A DNA stretch of 36,839 bases, taken from the NCBI GenBank assembly GCA_900549955.1, contig URQH01000017.1, forward strand, positions 1-36,839, read 5' to 3'. This DNA is from an uncultured Eubacteriales bacterium (GTDB lineage Bacteria > Bacillota > Clostridia > Christensenellales > CAG-138). Position 1 is the first letter of the stretch; each line of letters starts with the position of its first letter. The translations under genes and the position numbers were made by a program. Below are positions 6,165 to 14,112 of the stretch, piece by piece. Under the pieces are notes generated by a model. That model did no database searches. It saw only the letters and a list, made by a program, of their open reading frames with translations, and had not been told where the DNA came from.

Positions 6165-8447
6165 ATGAGCACAGGGAAAAGCGTTGCCCGCGTGGACGCG
6201 TTTGACAAGGTGACCGGACGCGCCCGCTACACGGACGATCTGTGCGACCGCAGCGCGCTGGTAGCCAGGGTGCTGCATTCGACCATCGCCAACGGCGTCG
6301 TCAAGCGGATCGACACGAGCCTGGCCGAGCAGATCGAGGGCGTGGTAAAGATCGTCACCTGTTTTGACGTGCCGGACTTTCTCTTCCCGACGGCGGGACA
6401 CCCGTGGTCGACCGACCCGCACCATCAGGACGTGGCCGACCGCAAGCTCCTGACGGACCGCGTCCGCTTTTACGGAGACGACGTGGCGGCGGTCATCGCG
6501 GAAAACGAGGTCGCCGCGGCGCAGGCGCTGCGCGCGATCCACGTCGAGTACGAAGAATATCCGTTCGTACTCGACCAGGTGGAGGCCATGCAGGACGGCG
6601 CGCCGCAGCTGCACGAGGCGTATCCGAACAACATCCTGGCCCACACCGGCTATGAGAACGGCAACTATGAGGAGGCCATCCGTGAGGAGGGGCTCATCCG
6701 CGTCGAGGGCTGGTACGACACGCCCACGGTGCAGCACTGCCACATTGAAAACCACATCTGCTATGCGCAGATGGAGGGCGGGCGCATTACCGTCACCTCC
6801 TCCACGCAGATTCCGCACATCATCCGCCGCATCGTCGGCCAGGCGCTCGGCATCCCGTGGGGCAAGGTGCGCATCGTGAAGCCGTATATCGGCGGCGGGT
6901 TCGGCAACAAGCAGGACGCGCTGTACGAGCCGCTGTGCGCGTTCCTGTGCACGCAGGTGGGCGGCAGGCTCGTCAAGCTGGATGTGTCGCGCGAGGAGAC
7001 TTTCGTTTGCAACCGCGTCCGCCATGCCATCCGCTCGCACATCATCACCTACGTCCGGCCGGACGGCACGTTCGTGGCGCGGCGGCTGGAGGCGTTTTCC
7101 AAGCAGGGGGCGTACGCCTCCCACGGCCACGGCATCGTGGCCAAGGGGGCGGGCGCGTTCGGCCAGCTGTACAAGAGCGAGGCGTGCAAGGTGGACGCCT
7201 ACACGGTGTTTACGAACACGCCGGCGGCCGGCGCCATGCGTGGCTACGGCATCCCGCAGGCGATGTTCGCGCTCGAGTCCCACATTGAGGACATTGCGCG
7301 GCGGCTGCAGATGGATTCGCTCGAGCTGCGCCGCAAGAACATGATGGAAGTCGGCTATGTGGACGGCTTCAGCAAGAACGAAAACTACTTTGACAGCCTG
7401 AACCAGTGCATCGAAAAGGGCAGGGCCTACCTCGATTACGACCGCAAGCTGCGGGAGTATCAGAACCAGACCGGCCCCGTGCGGCGGGGCGTGGGCATGG
7501 CCATCTTCTGGTACAATACGGCCGTGTGGCCCATCAGCCTGGAGACGGCGGCCTGCCGCATCGTGCTGAACCAGGACGGTTCCGTCCAGCTGCAGATGGG
7601 CGACACGGAGATCGGCCAGGGCGCGGACACCGCGTTTGCACAGATGGCGGCGGAGACCATCGGCATCCCGTTTGCGGATGTGCACGTCATCTCCACGCAG
7701 GACACCGACATCACGCCGTTCGGTACGGGCGCCTATGCGTCCCGCCAGACGTACGTGGGCGGCTTTGCGATCAAGCAGACGGCGCTGCTGCTGCGCGAGC
7801 GCATCCTCAAGCACGCCTATGAGCTCACCCGCATGCCGCCGTTCATCCTGGACATTGTCGACGGGAAAATCGTCCGCACGACGGATGGCCGCGAGCTGAT
7901 GACGCTCGGCGAGCTGGCTACCGAAGTGCTGTACAGCCTGACGAACAGCGAGCACATCACGGCCGAGAGCACCTACCAGATCAAGTCCAACGCCTATTCG
8001 TTCGGCTGCTCGTTTGCCGAGGTGGAGGTGGACATCCCGCTGTGCAAGGTCAAACTGCTCAACATGATCAACGTGCACGACTGCGGCCGGCTCATCAACC
8101 CGGCGCTGGCCGAGGCGCAGGTGCACGGCGGCATGAGCATGGCCATCGGCTACGGCATGTCGGAACAGCTGCTGTTCGACGAAAAGACCGGCCGCCCGCT
8201 CAACAACAACCTGCTGGATTACAAGCTCTCCACCACGATGGACCATCCGCACATCGAGGCGCAGTTCGTCGAGAACTACGAGCCGACCAGCGCATACGGC
8301 ACCAAGGCGCTCGGCGAGCCGCCGGCCTGCCCGGGCGCGCCGGCGATCCGCAACGCGGTGCTGCAGGCGACCGGCGTGGCGGTGAACGCCATCCCGCTGA
8401 CCCCGCACCTGCTGTTCCGGCGGTTCCGGGAAGAAGGACTCATTTGA
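6165..8447 (+). CDS. xdhA: Xanthine dehydrogenase, molybdenum-binding subunit
   Basis: 760 residues, full-length catalytic subunit of a three-subunit xanthine dehydrogenase. Hypoxanthine and xanthine are hydroxylated at the molybdopterin centre, and electrons pass to the FeS and FAD subunits. Visible features are the N-terminal GRARYTDD, the cofactor-binding GGGFGNKQD, AGAMRGYG, the MGDTEIGQGADT loop and FGTGAYASRQTYVGG. The catalytic base glutamate is E718 in KALGEPP. The ATG at 6165 follows GGAGGGACC. No in-frame TGA is present, so it encodes no selenocysteine; a labile selenium ligand of the Mo, known in clostridial relatives, cannot be excluded. The gene order Mo-FAD-FeS matches E. coli xdhABC. 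The nearby mocA suggests dedicated cofactor maturation. Activity on other purines or N-heterocycles is possible. Confidence 0.94.
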   Translation: MSTGKSVARVDAFDKVTGRARYTDDLCDRSALVARVLHSTIANGVVKRIDTSLAEQIEGVVKIVTCFDVPDFLFPTAGHPWSTDPHHQDVADRKLLTDRVRFYGDDVAAVIAENEVAAAQALRAIHVEYEEYPFVLDQVEAMQDGAPQLHEAYPNNILAHTGYENGNYEEAIREEGLIRVEGWYDTPTVQHCHIENHICYAQMEGGRITVTSSTQIPHIIRRIVGQALGIPWGKVRIVKPYIGGGFGNKQDALYEPLCAFLCTQVGGRLVKLDVSREETFVCNRVRHAIRSHIITYVRPDGTFVARRLEAFSKQGAYASHGHGIVAKGAGAFGQLYKSEACKVDAYTVFTNTPAAGAMRGYGIPQAMFALESHIEDIARRLQMDSLELRRKNMMEVGYVDGFSKNENYFDSLNQCIEKGRAYLDYDRKLREYQNQTGPVRRGVGMAIFWYNTAVWPISLETAACRIVLNQDGSVQLQMGDTEIGQGADTAFAQMAAETIGIPFADVHVISTQDTDITPFGTGAYASRQTYVGGFAIKQTALLLRERILKHAYELTRMPPFILDIVDGKIVRTTDGRELMTLGELATEVLYSLTNSEHITAESTYQIKSNAYSFGCSFAEVEVDIPLCKVKLLNMINVHDCGRLINPALAEAQVHGGMSMAIGYGMSEQLLFDEKTGRPLNNNLLDYKLSTTMDHPHIEAQFVENYEPTSAYGTKALGEPPACPGAPAIRNAVLQATGVAVNAIPLTPHLLFRRFREEGLI

Positions 8448-8466
8448 CGGTGGAGGAGGGACAGAC

Positions 8467-9348
8467 ATGTACGACATCAAGGCACTGTATGAAGCGACCT
8501 CCGTTCCCCACGCCATCGAATTGCTGCTGGCGCACCCGGAGGCGAAGATCATTGCCGGCGGCAGCGACGTGCTCGTGCAGATGCGCGAGGGCCGGCTGGC
8601 CGGGTGCGAGCTGGTCAGCATCTATGGGCTCGACGAGCTGCGCGGCGTGACGCTTGAGGCGGACGGTACGATCCGGATCGGGTCGCTCACGAGCTTTTCC
8701 CACATTACAAAGGACCCCATCATCCAGCGGCACATCCGCGTGCTTGGCGAGGCGGTGGACCAGGTCGGCGGCCCGCAGATCCGCAACATCGGCACGATCG
8801 GCGGCAACACGTGCAACGGCGTGACGAGCGCGGATTCCGCCTCCACGCTGTTTGCCTGGGACGCCGAGGTCGAGCTGACCGGGCCGGACGGCGTGCGCCT
8901 GCTGCCGATCCAGGCGTTTTACATCAAGGCCGGCAAGGTGGACCTGAGGCCCGGCGAGCTGCAAACGGCGATTCTCATCCGCCGTGCGTCCTACGAGGGC
9001 TATCAGGGGCACTACATCAAGTACGCCATGCGCAACGCGATGGACATCGCGACCACCGGCTGCTCCGTCAACGTGAAGCTCTCCGGCGACGGGACGGCCA
9101 TCGAGGACGCGCGCATCGCCTATGGCGTGGCTGGGCCGGTGCCCATGCGCGCGCCGTCGGCGGAGGCCGCCGTGCGCGGCAAGCCGGTCGAAGAGGCGAC
9201 GGTGGAGGCGTTTGGCAAGGCGGCGCTCATGGACGTGAACCCGCGCACGAGCTGGCGCGCCAGCCGGGAGTTCCGGCTGCAGCTGGTGGAGGAGCTGGCA
9301 AAGCGCGCGCTGCGCGAATCCATTCGGCTTTCGGGAGGGAAGATCTGA
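8467..9348 (+). CDS. xdhB: Xanthine dehydrogenase, FAD-binding subunit
   Basis: 293 residues, standard length for the stand-alone FAD subunit (CoxM/XdhB family) that passes electrons from the iron-sulphur subunit to the acceptor. The FAD diphosphate loop is IIAGGSDVLVQMREG (about residues 29-43), and the second FAD signature is IRNIGTIGGNTCNG followed by SADSASTLFAWDA. The ATG at 8467 follows GGTGGAGGGACAGAC. Its stop TGA (9346-9348) shares one base with the ATG of xdhC, giving tight translational coupling and balanced subunits. Confidence 0.94.
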   Translation: MYDIKALYEATSVPHAIELLLAHPEAKIIAGGSDVLVQMREGRLAGCELVSIYGLDELRGVTLEADGTIRIGSLTSFSHITKDPIIQRHIRVLGEAVDQVGGPQIRNIGTIGGNTCNGVTSADSASTLFAWDAEVELTGPDGVRLLPIQAFYIKAGKVDLRPGELQTAILIRRASYEGYQGHYIKYAMRNAMDIATTGCSVNVKLSGDGTAIEDARIAYGVAGPVPMRAPSAEAAVRGKPVEEATVEAFGKAALMDVNPRTSWRASREFRLQLVEELAKRALRESIRLSGGKI

Positions 9349-9842
9349 TGCACGAGACGCAGTATAAACTGGTGCGCTGCACCATCAACGGCAAACAGAC
9401 CGAGACCATGGTCGACGTGCGCGCGTCGCTGACCGACATGCTCCGGGGCGACTACCGGCTCACGTCCGTCAAAAAGGGCTGCGAGGTGGGCGAGTGCGGC
9501 GCGTGCAACGTGCTCATCGACGGTGAATGCTTCAATTCCTGCATCTATCTGGCCATCTGGGCGGACGGCAAGGAGATCCGCACGCTCGAAAGCCTGCTTG
9601 GGCCCAACGGCGAGCTGTCGAACATCCAGCAGGCGTTTATCGACGAGACGGCGGTGCAGTGCGGCTTCTGCACGCCCGGCGTCATCATGAGCGCGGTGGA
9701 GATCCTCGAGAGCGGGAAGCTCTACACGCGCGACGAGCTGCGCAAGCTCCTCTCCGGCCACCTGTGCCGTTGCACCGGCTATGAGAACATCCTCAACGCC
9801 GTTGAGAAGACCATGAAACGCCGGCTTGGGCTCGAGGCCTGA
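9348..9842 (+). CDS. xdhC: Xanthine dehydrogenase, [2Fe-2S] subunit
   Basis: 164 residues, the two-cluster iron-sulphur subunit. Cluster II (plant-ferredoxin type) is held by C45, C50, C53 and C65 in the GCEVGECGAC region. Cluster I uses C105, C108, C140 and C142 in QCGFCTPG and HLCRCTGYENI. All eight cysteines are present, so the chain from the Mo centre to FAD is complete. The start ATG at 9348 overlaps the xdhB stop by one base and lies after GGGAGGGAAG. It is the last gene of the ade-xdhABC unit, followed at once by a strong terminator. The E. coli naming (xdhC for the FeS subunit) is used; in some species XdhC denotes an insertion chaperone instead. Confidence 0.95.
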   Translation: MHETQYKLVRCTINGKQTETMVDVRASLTDMLRGDYRLTSVKKGCEVGECGACNVLIDGECFNSCIYLAIWADGKEIRTLESLLGPNGELSNIQQAFIDETAVQCGFCTPGVIMSAVEILESGKLYTRDELRKLLSGHLCRCTGYENILNAVEKTMKRRLGLEA

Positions 9843-9863
9843 GTGGCTGACCGGCAAACCCAC

Positions 9864-9894
9864 GGGCGGCAGGCGTGAGCCTGCCGCCCTTTTT
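9864..9894 (+). terminator. Intrinsic terminator after xdhC
   Basis: Perfect 11-bp stem GGGCGGCAGGC / GCCTGCCGCCC with loop GTGA, followed by TTTTT. Closes the ade-xdhABC operon. Confidence 0.92.
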
Positions 9895-9981
9895 CGTCTT
9901 GGCTGCTCTTCCCGCGCGTGGAGAATCGTTTGCCCGCCTGTGGGGAAGACTATGCGGGAAATTCGGAAGGAGGAAGAGATC

Positions 9982-10416
9982 GTGATCGAACAGGATACCA
10001 TCCGGCTGTTGCGGGAGTGTGACGCCGGGATCGAGATGGGCACGTCGTCCATCGACGACGTGCTGGAAGCGACGAAGGACAAACGGCTGCGGCAAATCCT
10101 GCAACACTGCAGGGACGAGCACACCGCGTTGAAACTGGAGCTGGAGGAGCTGCTGCTGCGGTTTCAGGACGAGGGGAAGGAGCCGAGCGCCATTGCACAG
10201 GGCATGTCGAGGATGAAGACGGGCGTCAAGCTTGCTATGGACGAGTCCGACGCCACCGTGGCAGACCTGATTACCGACGGGTGCAACATGGGCGTCAAAT
10301 CGCTCAGCCGTTACCTGAACCAGTATAAGGCGGCGGACGAACGCTCCAAGGACCTTGCCAAGCGGCTGATTCACATGGAGGAGCAACTGGCAGTCGATGT
10401 GCGGCCCTATCTCTGA
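9982..10416 (+). CDS. Small helical protein, ferritin-like/DUF2383-like four-helix bundle
   Basis: 144 residues from the GTG at 9982, chosen because GGAGG ends eight bases before it; the frame stays open upstream but reads through the xdhC terminator. The sequence is almost all predicted helix, with four amphipathic segments at roughly residues 3-30, 33-62, 72-98 and 100-135. The first helix holds LRECDAGIEMG and the second has CRDEHTALKLELEELL, a pattern of acidic and histidine residues seen in ferritin-like small proteins. No complete di-iron motif is evident, so metal binding is only possible. It stands alone between two terminators. Function unknown; related proteins are common in clostridia. 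Confidence 0.72.
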   Translation: MIEQDTIRLLRECDAGIEMGTSSIDDVLEATKDKRLRQILQHCRDEHTALKLELEELLLRFQDEGKEPSAIAQGMSRMKTGVKLAMDESDATVADLITDGCNMGVKSLSRYLNQYKAADERSKDLAKRLIHMEEQLAVDVRPYL

Positions 10417-10442
10417 GGCGACCAAAGCGACAAGGCAACGAC

Positions 10443-10473
10443 CGCACCGCCGCATTTTGCGGCGGTGCGCTTT
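10443..10473 (+). terminator. Intrinsic terminator after the four-helix gene
   Basis: 11-bp perfect stem CGCACCGCCGC / GCGGCGGTGCG around loop ATTTT, followed by CTTTCGT. The U-tract is short but the stem is strong. Confidence 0.8.
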
Positions 10474-10505
10474 CGTGTGCAACACTGCTTCAAACGAAAA
10501 ATTTG

Positions 10506-10543
10506 CAGGATGTATTGACAAATCCTGCGTTTTATAGCACAAT
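10506..10543 (+). promoter_or_regulatory. Promoter of the aminotransferase gene with a 7-bp inverted repeat on the -35
   Basis: Consensus -35 TTGACA (10515-10520), 17 bases, then CACAAT (10538-10543). The arms GCAGGAT (10506-10512) and ATCCTGC (10522-10528) form a perfect inverted repeat centred on the -35, which suggests a repressor operator. The leader to the ATG at 10580 is about 30 bases. Confidence 0.7.
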
Positions 10544-10579
10544 GTAAAAACATCATATCATATTGGAAGGGGTGGCCTG

Positions 10580-11851
10580 ATGCAGTACGGGCAGATGACG
10601 CGGGAACAGCGTGAACAGGAATATTTGCACATCAAAAAGCAATATGACGAGCTCTGTGCGATGGGGCTGTCGCTCAATTTGGCGCGGGGCAAGCCCTCTT
10701 CTGAGCAGCTGGACCTGAGCAACGACATGTTGCATACGCTGGACGACGGGAATTTCGTCAGCGATGGAAACGACGTGCGCAACTACGGCTGCCTGGACGG
10801 GCTGCCCGCCTGCAAGCGCCTGTTCGCGGAGCTGCTCGGCGTCCGGCCGGAAGAGGTGGTCGTGGGCGGCAACGCGAGTCTGAACCTCATGTACGACCTG
10901 ATCGCCAAGGCGTATACGCACGGCCTGCCGCACAGCCCGCGGCCCTGGTCGCAGGAGCCGGTGGTCAAGTTCCTCTGCCCGGCGCCGGGCTATGACCGGC
11001 ACTTCAACCTCACGCAGTCGTTCGGCATGGAGCTCATCACGGTGCCGCTCCACGAGGACGGGCCGGACATGGATCTGGTCGAGGCGCTGGTGAAGGACCC
11101 GGCGGTGAAGGGCATGTGGTGCGTGCCGAAGTACACCAATCCGGACGGCTTCATCTACAGCGACGAGGTCTGCCGCCGCATTGCGGCGATGGAGACCGCC
11201 GCGCCGGACTTTGCGCTCATGTGGGACAACGCCTACTGTATCCATGAGTTCGACGGCCCGTTCGTGCCGTTTGTCGAAATGCTGTCGCTCTGCCGCGCGT
11301 GCGGGCATCCCGACCGCGTATACGAATTTGCCTCCACGTCCAAGGTGACGTTCGCCGGGGCGGGGGTTTCGTGCGTGGCGTCGAGCGTGGAGAACCTCGC
11401 CGCCCTGCTGAAGCTGATGACGTTCCAGACCATTGGGTACAACAAGGTCAACCAGCTGATGCACGTGCGCTTTTTGAAGGATAAGGAGCACACTCTTGCA
11501 CACATGCAGCGCCAGGCCGCCATTTTGAAGCCGAAGTTCGACGCCGTGCTGCGCGCGCTCGACGAGACGGTAGCGCCCGCCGGCATCGCCCGGTGGCACC
11601 GGCCGCGCGGCGGATATTTCATCAGCCTGTACGCCATGCCCGGCACGGCCAAGCGCACGCTGGCGCTGTGCAAGCAGGCCGGCGTGACGATGACCGGCGC
11701 GGGCGCGACCTACCCATATGGCGTGGACCCGGACGACAGCAACATCCGCATCGCGCCCACCTATGCGACGTTGCCGGAGCTGGAGCAGGCGGTGGAGATC
11801 CTGTGCACGAGCCTGCGGCTCTCGGCGCTGGAGAAGCTGCGCGGGGCGTGA
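10580..11851 (+). CDS. PLP-dependent aminotransferase, aspartate-aminotransferase-like
   Basis: 423 residues, fold-type I PLP enzyme. NLARGKPSSEQLDLS near the N-terminus, CLDGLPACKRLFAELLG, PGYDRHF and the lysine that would bind PLP, K255 in STSKVTFAGAG, are all visible. ARWHRPRGGYFISL and the late IRIAPT arginine belong to the substrate carboxylate site. The overall pattern fits the bacterial aspartate-aminotransferase subgroup once annotated as MocR-type aminotransferase domain proteins (PF12897), but without a GntR DNA-binding domain. The likely reaction is amino transfer between aspartate and 2-oxoglutarate. The ATG at 10580 follows GGAAGGGGTGG. It is monocistronic, with its own promoter and terminator. 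Confidence 0.88.
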   Translation: MQYGQMTREQREQEYLHIKKQYDELCAMGLSLNLARGKPSSEQLDLSNDMLHTLDDGNFVSDGNDVRNYGCLDGLPACKRLFAELLGVRPEEVVVGGNASLNLMYDLIAKAYTHGLPHSPRPWSQEPVVKFLCPAPGYDRHFNLTQSFGMELITVPLHEDGPDMDLVEALVKDPAVKGMWCVPKYTNPDGFIYSDEVCRRIAAMETAAPDFALMWDNAYCIHEFDGPFVPFVEMLSLCRACGHPDRVYEFASTSKVTFAGAGVSCVASSVENLAALLKLMTFQTIGYNKVNQLMHVRFLKDKEHTLAHMQRQAAILKPKFDAVLRALDETVAPAGIARWHRPRGGYFISLYAMPGTAKRTLALCKQAGVTMTGAGATYPYGVDPDDSNIRIAPTYATLPELEQAVEILCTSLRLSALEKLRGA

Positions 11852-11880
11852 GCGCGAGCTCAGCAGGAAACAGGCCTGAC

Positions 11881-11925
11881 CGGGCGCGCCGGGGCGGAGG
11901 GTTTCGCCCCGACGCGCCCGTTTAT
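11881..11925 (+). terminator. Intrinsic terminator after the aminotransferase gene
   Basis: Long GC stem: CGGGCGCG plus CGGGGCG pairs with CGCCCCG plus CGCGCCCG around a short loop, with one mismatch per arm, followed by TTTAT. The weak U-tract is offset by the very stable stem. Confidence 0.75.
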
Positions 11926-11976
11926 GCGGGGAAGTGCGCGCGGGCGCGGAAACGGGGAACAGAGGGGGACGACGGC

Positions 11977-12528
11977 ATGCTGATTCTGGAAACGGAGCGC
12001 CTGCGGCTCAGGGAGCTGGAGACAGGGGACTTTGGCGCCCTGTGCCGCGTGCTGCAGGACGAGGCGGCCATGTACGCCTATGCGCACGCCTTTTCGGACG
12101 CCGAGGTGCAGGACTGGCTCAACCGGCAGCGCGCGCGCTACCGCGAGGATGGGTTTGGCCTGTGGGCGGTGGAGCTGCGGCAGAGCGGGCGCGTGATCGG
12201 GCAGTGCGGCCTCACGATGCAGGACTTCGGCGGACGGCGCGTGCCGGAGATTGGCTATCTGTTTGAGCGGGCGCACTGGCACCGGGGCTATGCCACGGAG
12301 GCGGCGGTGGCCTGCAAGCTGCTGGCGTTCTGCACGCTGGAGCTCGACGCGGTCTATTCCATCATCCGCGACGATAACCTGCCGTCGCAGGCCGTGGCGC
12401 GGCGCAACGGCATGGCGCCGGTCGCCCGGGTCGTCAAGCACTACTGGGGCATGGACATGCCGCACATCGTGTATGCCGTCCGCCGCCCGGACGAGGTTGC
12501 AAACGGCCTGCGCGTTCTTTATAATTGA
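11977..12528 (+). CDS. GNAT-family N-acetyltransferase (RimJ/RimL-like)
   Basis: 183 residues. It starts with LILETERLRLRELETGD, the usual opening of RimJ/RimL-type acetyltransferases, and continues with VIGQCGLTM, EIGYLF and HRGYATEAA, where the acetyl-CoA pyrophosphate loop lies (about residues 107-115). It ends with DNLPSQAVARRNGMAPVAR, the family's C-terminal helix and strand. The ATG at 11977 follows AGAGGGGGAC. The acceptor, a ribosomal protein N-terminus or a small molecule such as an antibiotic, cannot be told. It has no partner gene: a terminator lies before it, and the promoter for the next unit is inside its 3' end. Confidence 0.9.
   Translation: MLILETERLRLRELETGDFGALCRVLQDEAAMYAYAHAFSDAEVQDWLNRQRARYREDGFGLWAVELRQSGRVIGQCGLTMQDFGGRRVPEIGYLFERAHWHRGYATEAAVACKLLAFCTLELDAVYSIIRDDNLPSQAVARRNGMAPVARVVKHYWGMDMPHIVYAVRRPDEVANGLRVLYN
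12497..12525 (+). promoter_or_regulatory. Promoter inside the end of the GNAT gene, for the trmK cluster
   Basis: TTGCAA (12497-12502), 17 bases, then perfect TATAAT (12520-12525), the -10 overlapping the GNAT stop codon region. It would start transcription near 12532, ahead of the HicB/DinB-like gene, trmK, the Nif3-like gene and the zinc-ribbon gene. Confidence 0.7.
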
Positions 12529-12584
12529 AATAAAGGGCGAAATCGCCGCCGTGTAGGGCGGCCGCGGGGGAGGAAGCGGGAGCG

Positions 12585-13325
12585 ATGCGGAAAGTGGGCT
12601 GCGTGTGGGAGCACAACGGGGAGGACTCGCTGCTGTACGCCGTGGAGTTCCCCGGCGCGTTTGCGCGCGGGGCGACCCGGGAGGCGGCGCTGCAGAAGAT
12701 GGAGCGCGAGGTACGCTCGTTTCTCCGGTGGTGCGGGTCGCCCACGGACGAGCCGCTGACGTTCGAGATCGTGCAGGAGGCGGCCAGCGGGCTGGACATT
12801 TGCGACGCGGATTCGGATGTGTTGTTTGTGTCGGAGACGGGCCCGCTTTCGTGGGAGACGTACCGGGAGCGCAAGGCGCTTGCGCTCCGGTCCGCGCGGG
12901 ATTTTCAGGCTTTGTATGACGCGGTGCCGGAAAAGGACGTGAGCGGCGCGCCGCCGCGCCGGACGTTCTACGGGCCGGTGCCCCGCACCGCGTCTGAGAT
13001 GTATGCCCACGTCCTGCACGTCAATGCCTATTATTTCGGCGAGATCGGAGTGGATGCCGACAATGACGGCACGATACTGGACTGCCGGCTGCGCGGGTTT
13101 GCCGCGCTGGAGGCCCTGCCGGGCTACCTGGAGAACCGCATTTGCCACGGCAGCTATGGCGAGGACTGGACGCTGAGCAAGCTGCTGCGCCGCTTTGTCT
13201 GGCACGACCGCATCCACGCAAAGGCCCTGTGGCGCATGGCGGTCAGGACCTTTGGCGCTTCTGCGGTGCCGGATGTGTTTGGCTTTGGCCGGGAGCCGGA
13301 TGGGGGAACGACGGATGGAGAATAG
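12585..13325 (+). CDS. Two-part protein: HicB-like N-terminus, DinB-like C-terminus
   Basis: 246 residues. Residues 1-50 (VWEHNGEDSLLYAVEFPG then FARGATREAALQKMEREV) resemble the partial RNase-H-like fold of HicB antitoxins, where a short strand pair is followed by a helix. No HicA toxin gene lies beside it. Residues about 95-235 are helical, with TASEMYAHVLHVNAYYFGEIG and LSKLLRRFVWHDRIHAKAL. The spaced histidines (HVLHVN, WHDRIH) fit the DinB/YfiT-like metal-binding four-helix fold. I infer a stand-alone protein of unknown function rather than a toxin-antitoxin part. The ATG at 12585 follows GGGGGAGGAAGCGGGAG. It heads the trmK unit. Confidence 0.68.
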   Translation: MRKVGCVWEHNGEDSLLYAVEFPGAFARGATREAALQKMEREVRSFLRWCGSPTDEPLTFEIVQEAASGLDICDADSDVLFVSETGPLSWETYRERKALALRSARDFQALYDAVPEKDVSGAPPRRTFYGPVPRTASEMYAHVLHVNAYYFGEIGVDADNDGTILDCRLRGFAALEALPGYLENRICHGSYGEDWTLSKLLRRFVWHDRIHAKALWRMAVRTFGASAVPDVFGFGREPDGGTTDGE

Positions 13326-13388
13326 GCTGGAATGTTTATGGCGGCGCGTCGCGCGCGGAGGCTGCCGGCGCCCGGCGGGCGCGGGCAG

Positions 13389-14111
13389 ATGAGCGGGGAC
13401 GGCGCGCGCCTTGCCCTGCGGCCGCGGCTGGAAACGGCGCTTTCGATGCTGCAGGGACGCGCGGTGGTGGCGGATGTCGGCTGCGACCACGGGCGGCTCT
13501 GCTGCGCGCTGCTCCAGCGCGATGCACATGCGCGCTGCATTGCGTCCGACGTCAGTGCGCCGTCGCTGCAGAAGGCGCGGGAGCTGGCGCAGGTCGTGGG
13601 CTTGGCGGACCGCATTTCCTTCCGCTGCGGCGACGGGTTGTCCGTATTGGAGATGGGCGAGGCGGAGGCCGTGGCGCTGCTGGGCATGGGCGGGACGCTG
13701 ATGGCGCGCCTGCTCGACGCATGCCCCGTGCCCATGATGGGTGCCGGGTTGCTCGTGCTGCAGCCCATGCGCGCGGAAGCCGACATCCGAAGCTATCTGT
13801 TTATGAGGGGCTACCGGGTGGAGGAGGACCGCGTGGTGCGCGACGCGGGGCGGCTGTACCAGGTCTTTTCGGTGCGTCCGCCGTGCGCGTCGGGGCGCGA
13901 CGCCTGGCCCGCCGGGTTCCCGGAGGGCTGTTTTACGGTGGGGTACCGCGCGTTTGAACGGCGCGAGCCGCTGCTCGTCCCGCTCGTAAAGCGGCAGCTC
14001 GACCAGTGCGAGAAGCGCCTTGCGACTGCGCGCGGCACGCCGGGCGAGGCGCCGCTGGTGCAAAAGGCACGGCAGATGCAGGCCATATTGGATCGATGGG
14101 AGGACGTTTGA
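13389..14111 (+). CDS. trmK: tRNA (adenine-N1)-methyltransferase TrmK
   Basis: 240 residues. This SAM-dependent enzyme methylates N1 of adenine 22 in tRNA. The SAM site is seen as VVADVGCDHGRL, close to the family's ADIGSDHAYLP, and the second family mark is LLGMGGTLMARLLD, followed by LVLQPM. The C-terminal part is a helical coiled region (LVPLVKRQLDQCEKRL). I chose the ATG at 13389 because the B. subtilis protein begins a few residues before the equivalent of LALRPRL. An ATG at 13332 has a better-looking GGAG upstream, but adds an Arg/Gly-rich stretch foreign to the family. The gene is one base from the Nif3-like gene. Confidence 0.88.
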   Translation: MSGDGARLALRPRLETALSMLQGRAVVADVGCDHGRLCCALLQRDAHARCIASDVSAPSLQKARELAQVVGLADRISFRCGDGLSVLEMGEAEAVALLGMGGTLMARLLDACPVPMMGAGLLVLQPMRAEADIRSYLFMRGYRVEEDRVVRDAGRLYQVFSVRPPCASGRDAWPAGFPEGCFTVGYRAFERREPLLVPLVKRQLDQCEKRLATARGTPGEAPLVQKARQMQAILDRWEDV

Positions 14112-14112
14112 A

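Noticed and set aside
4464..8621. A 1385-codon open frame on the minus strand opposite ade and xdhA
   Set aside because: It is the antisense shadow of clear, conserved genes; His/Arg/Val-rich composition from GC-rich codons, no domain.
12585..12740. A HicAB toxin-antitoxin locus
   Set aside because: The HicB-like segment is part of a longer protein and no HicA-like frame flanks it on either side.
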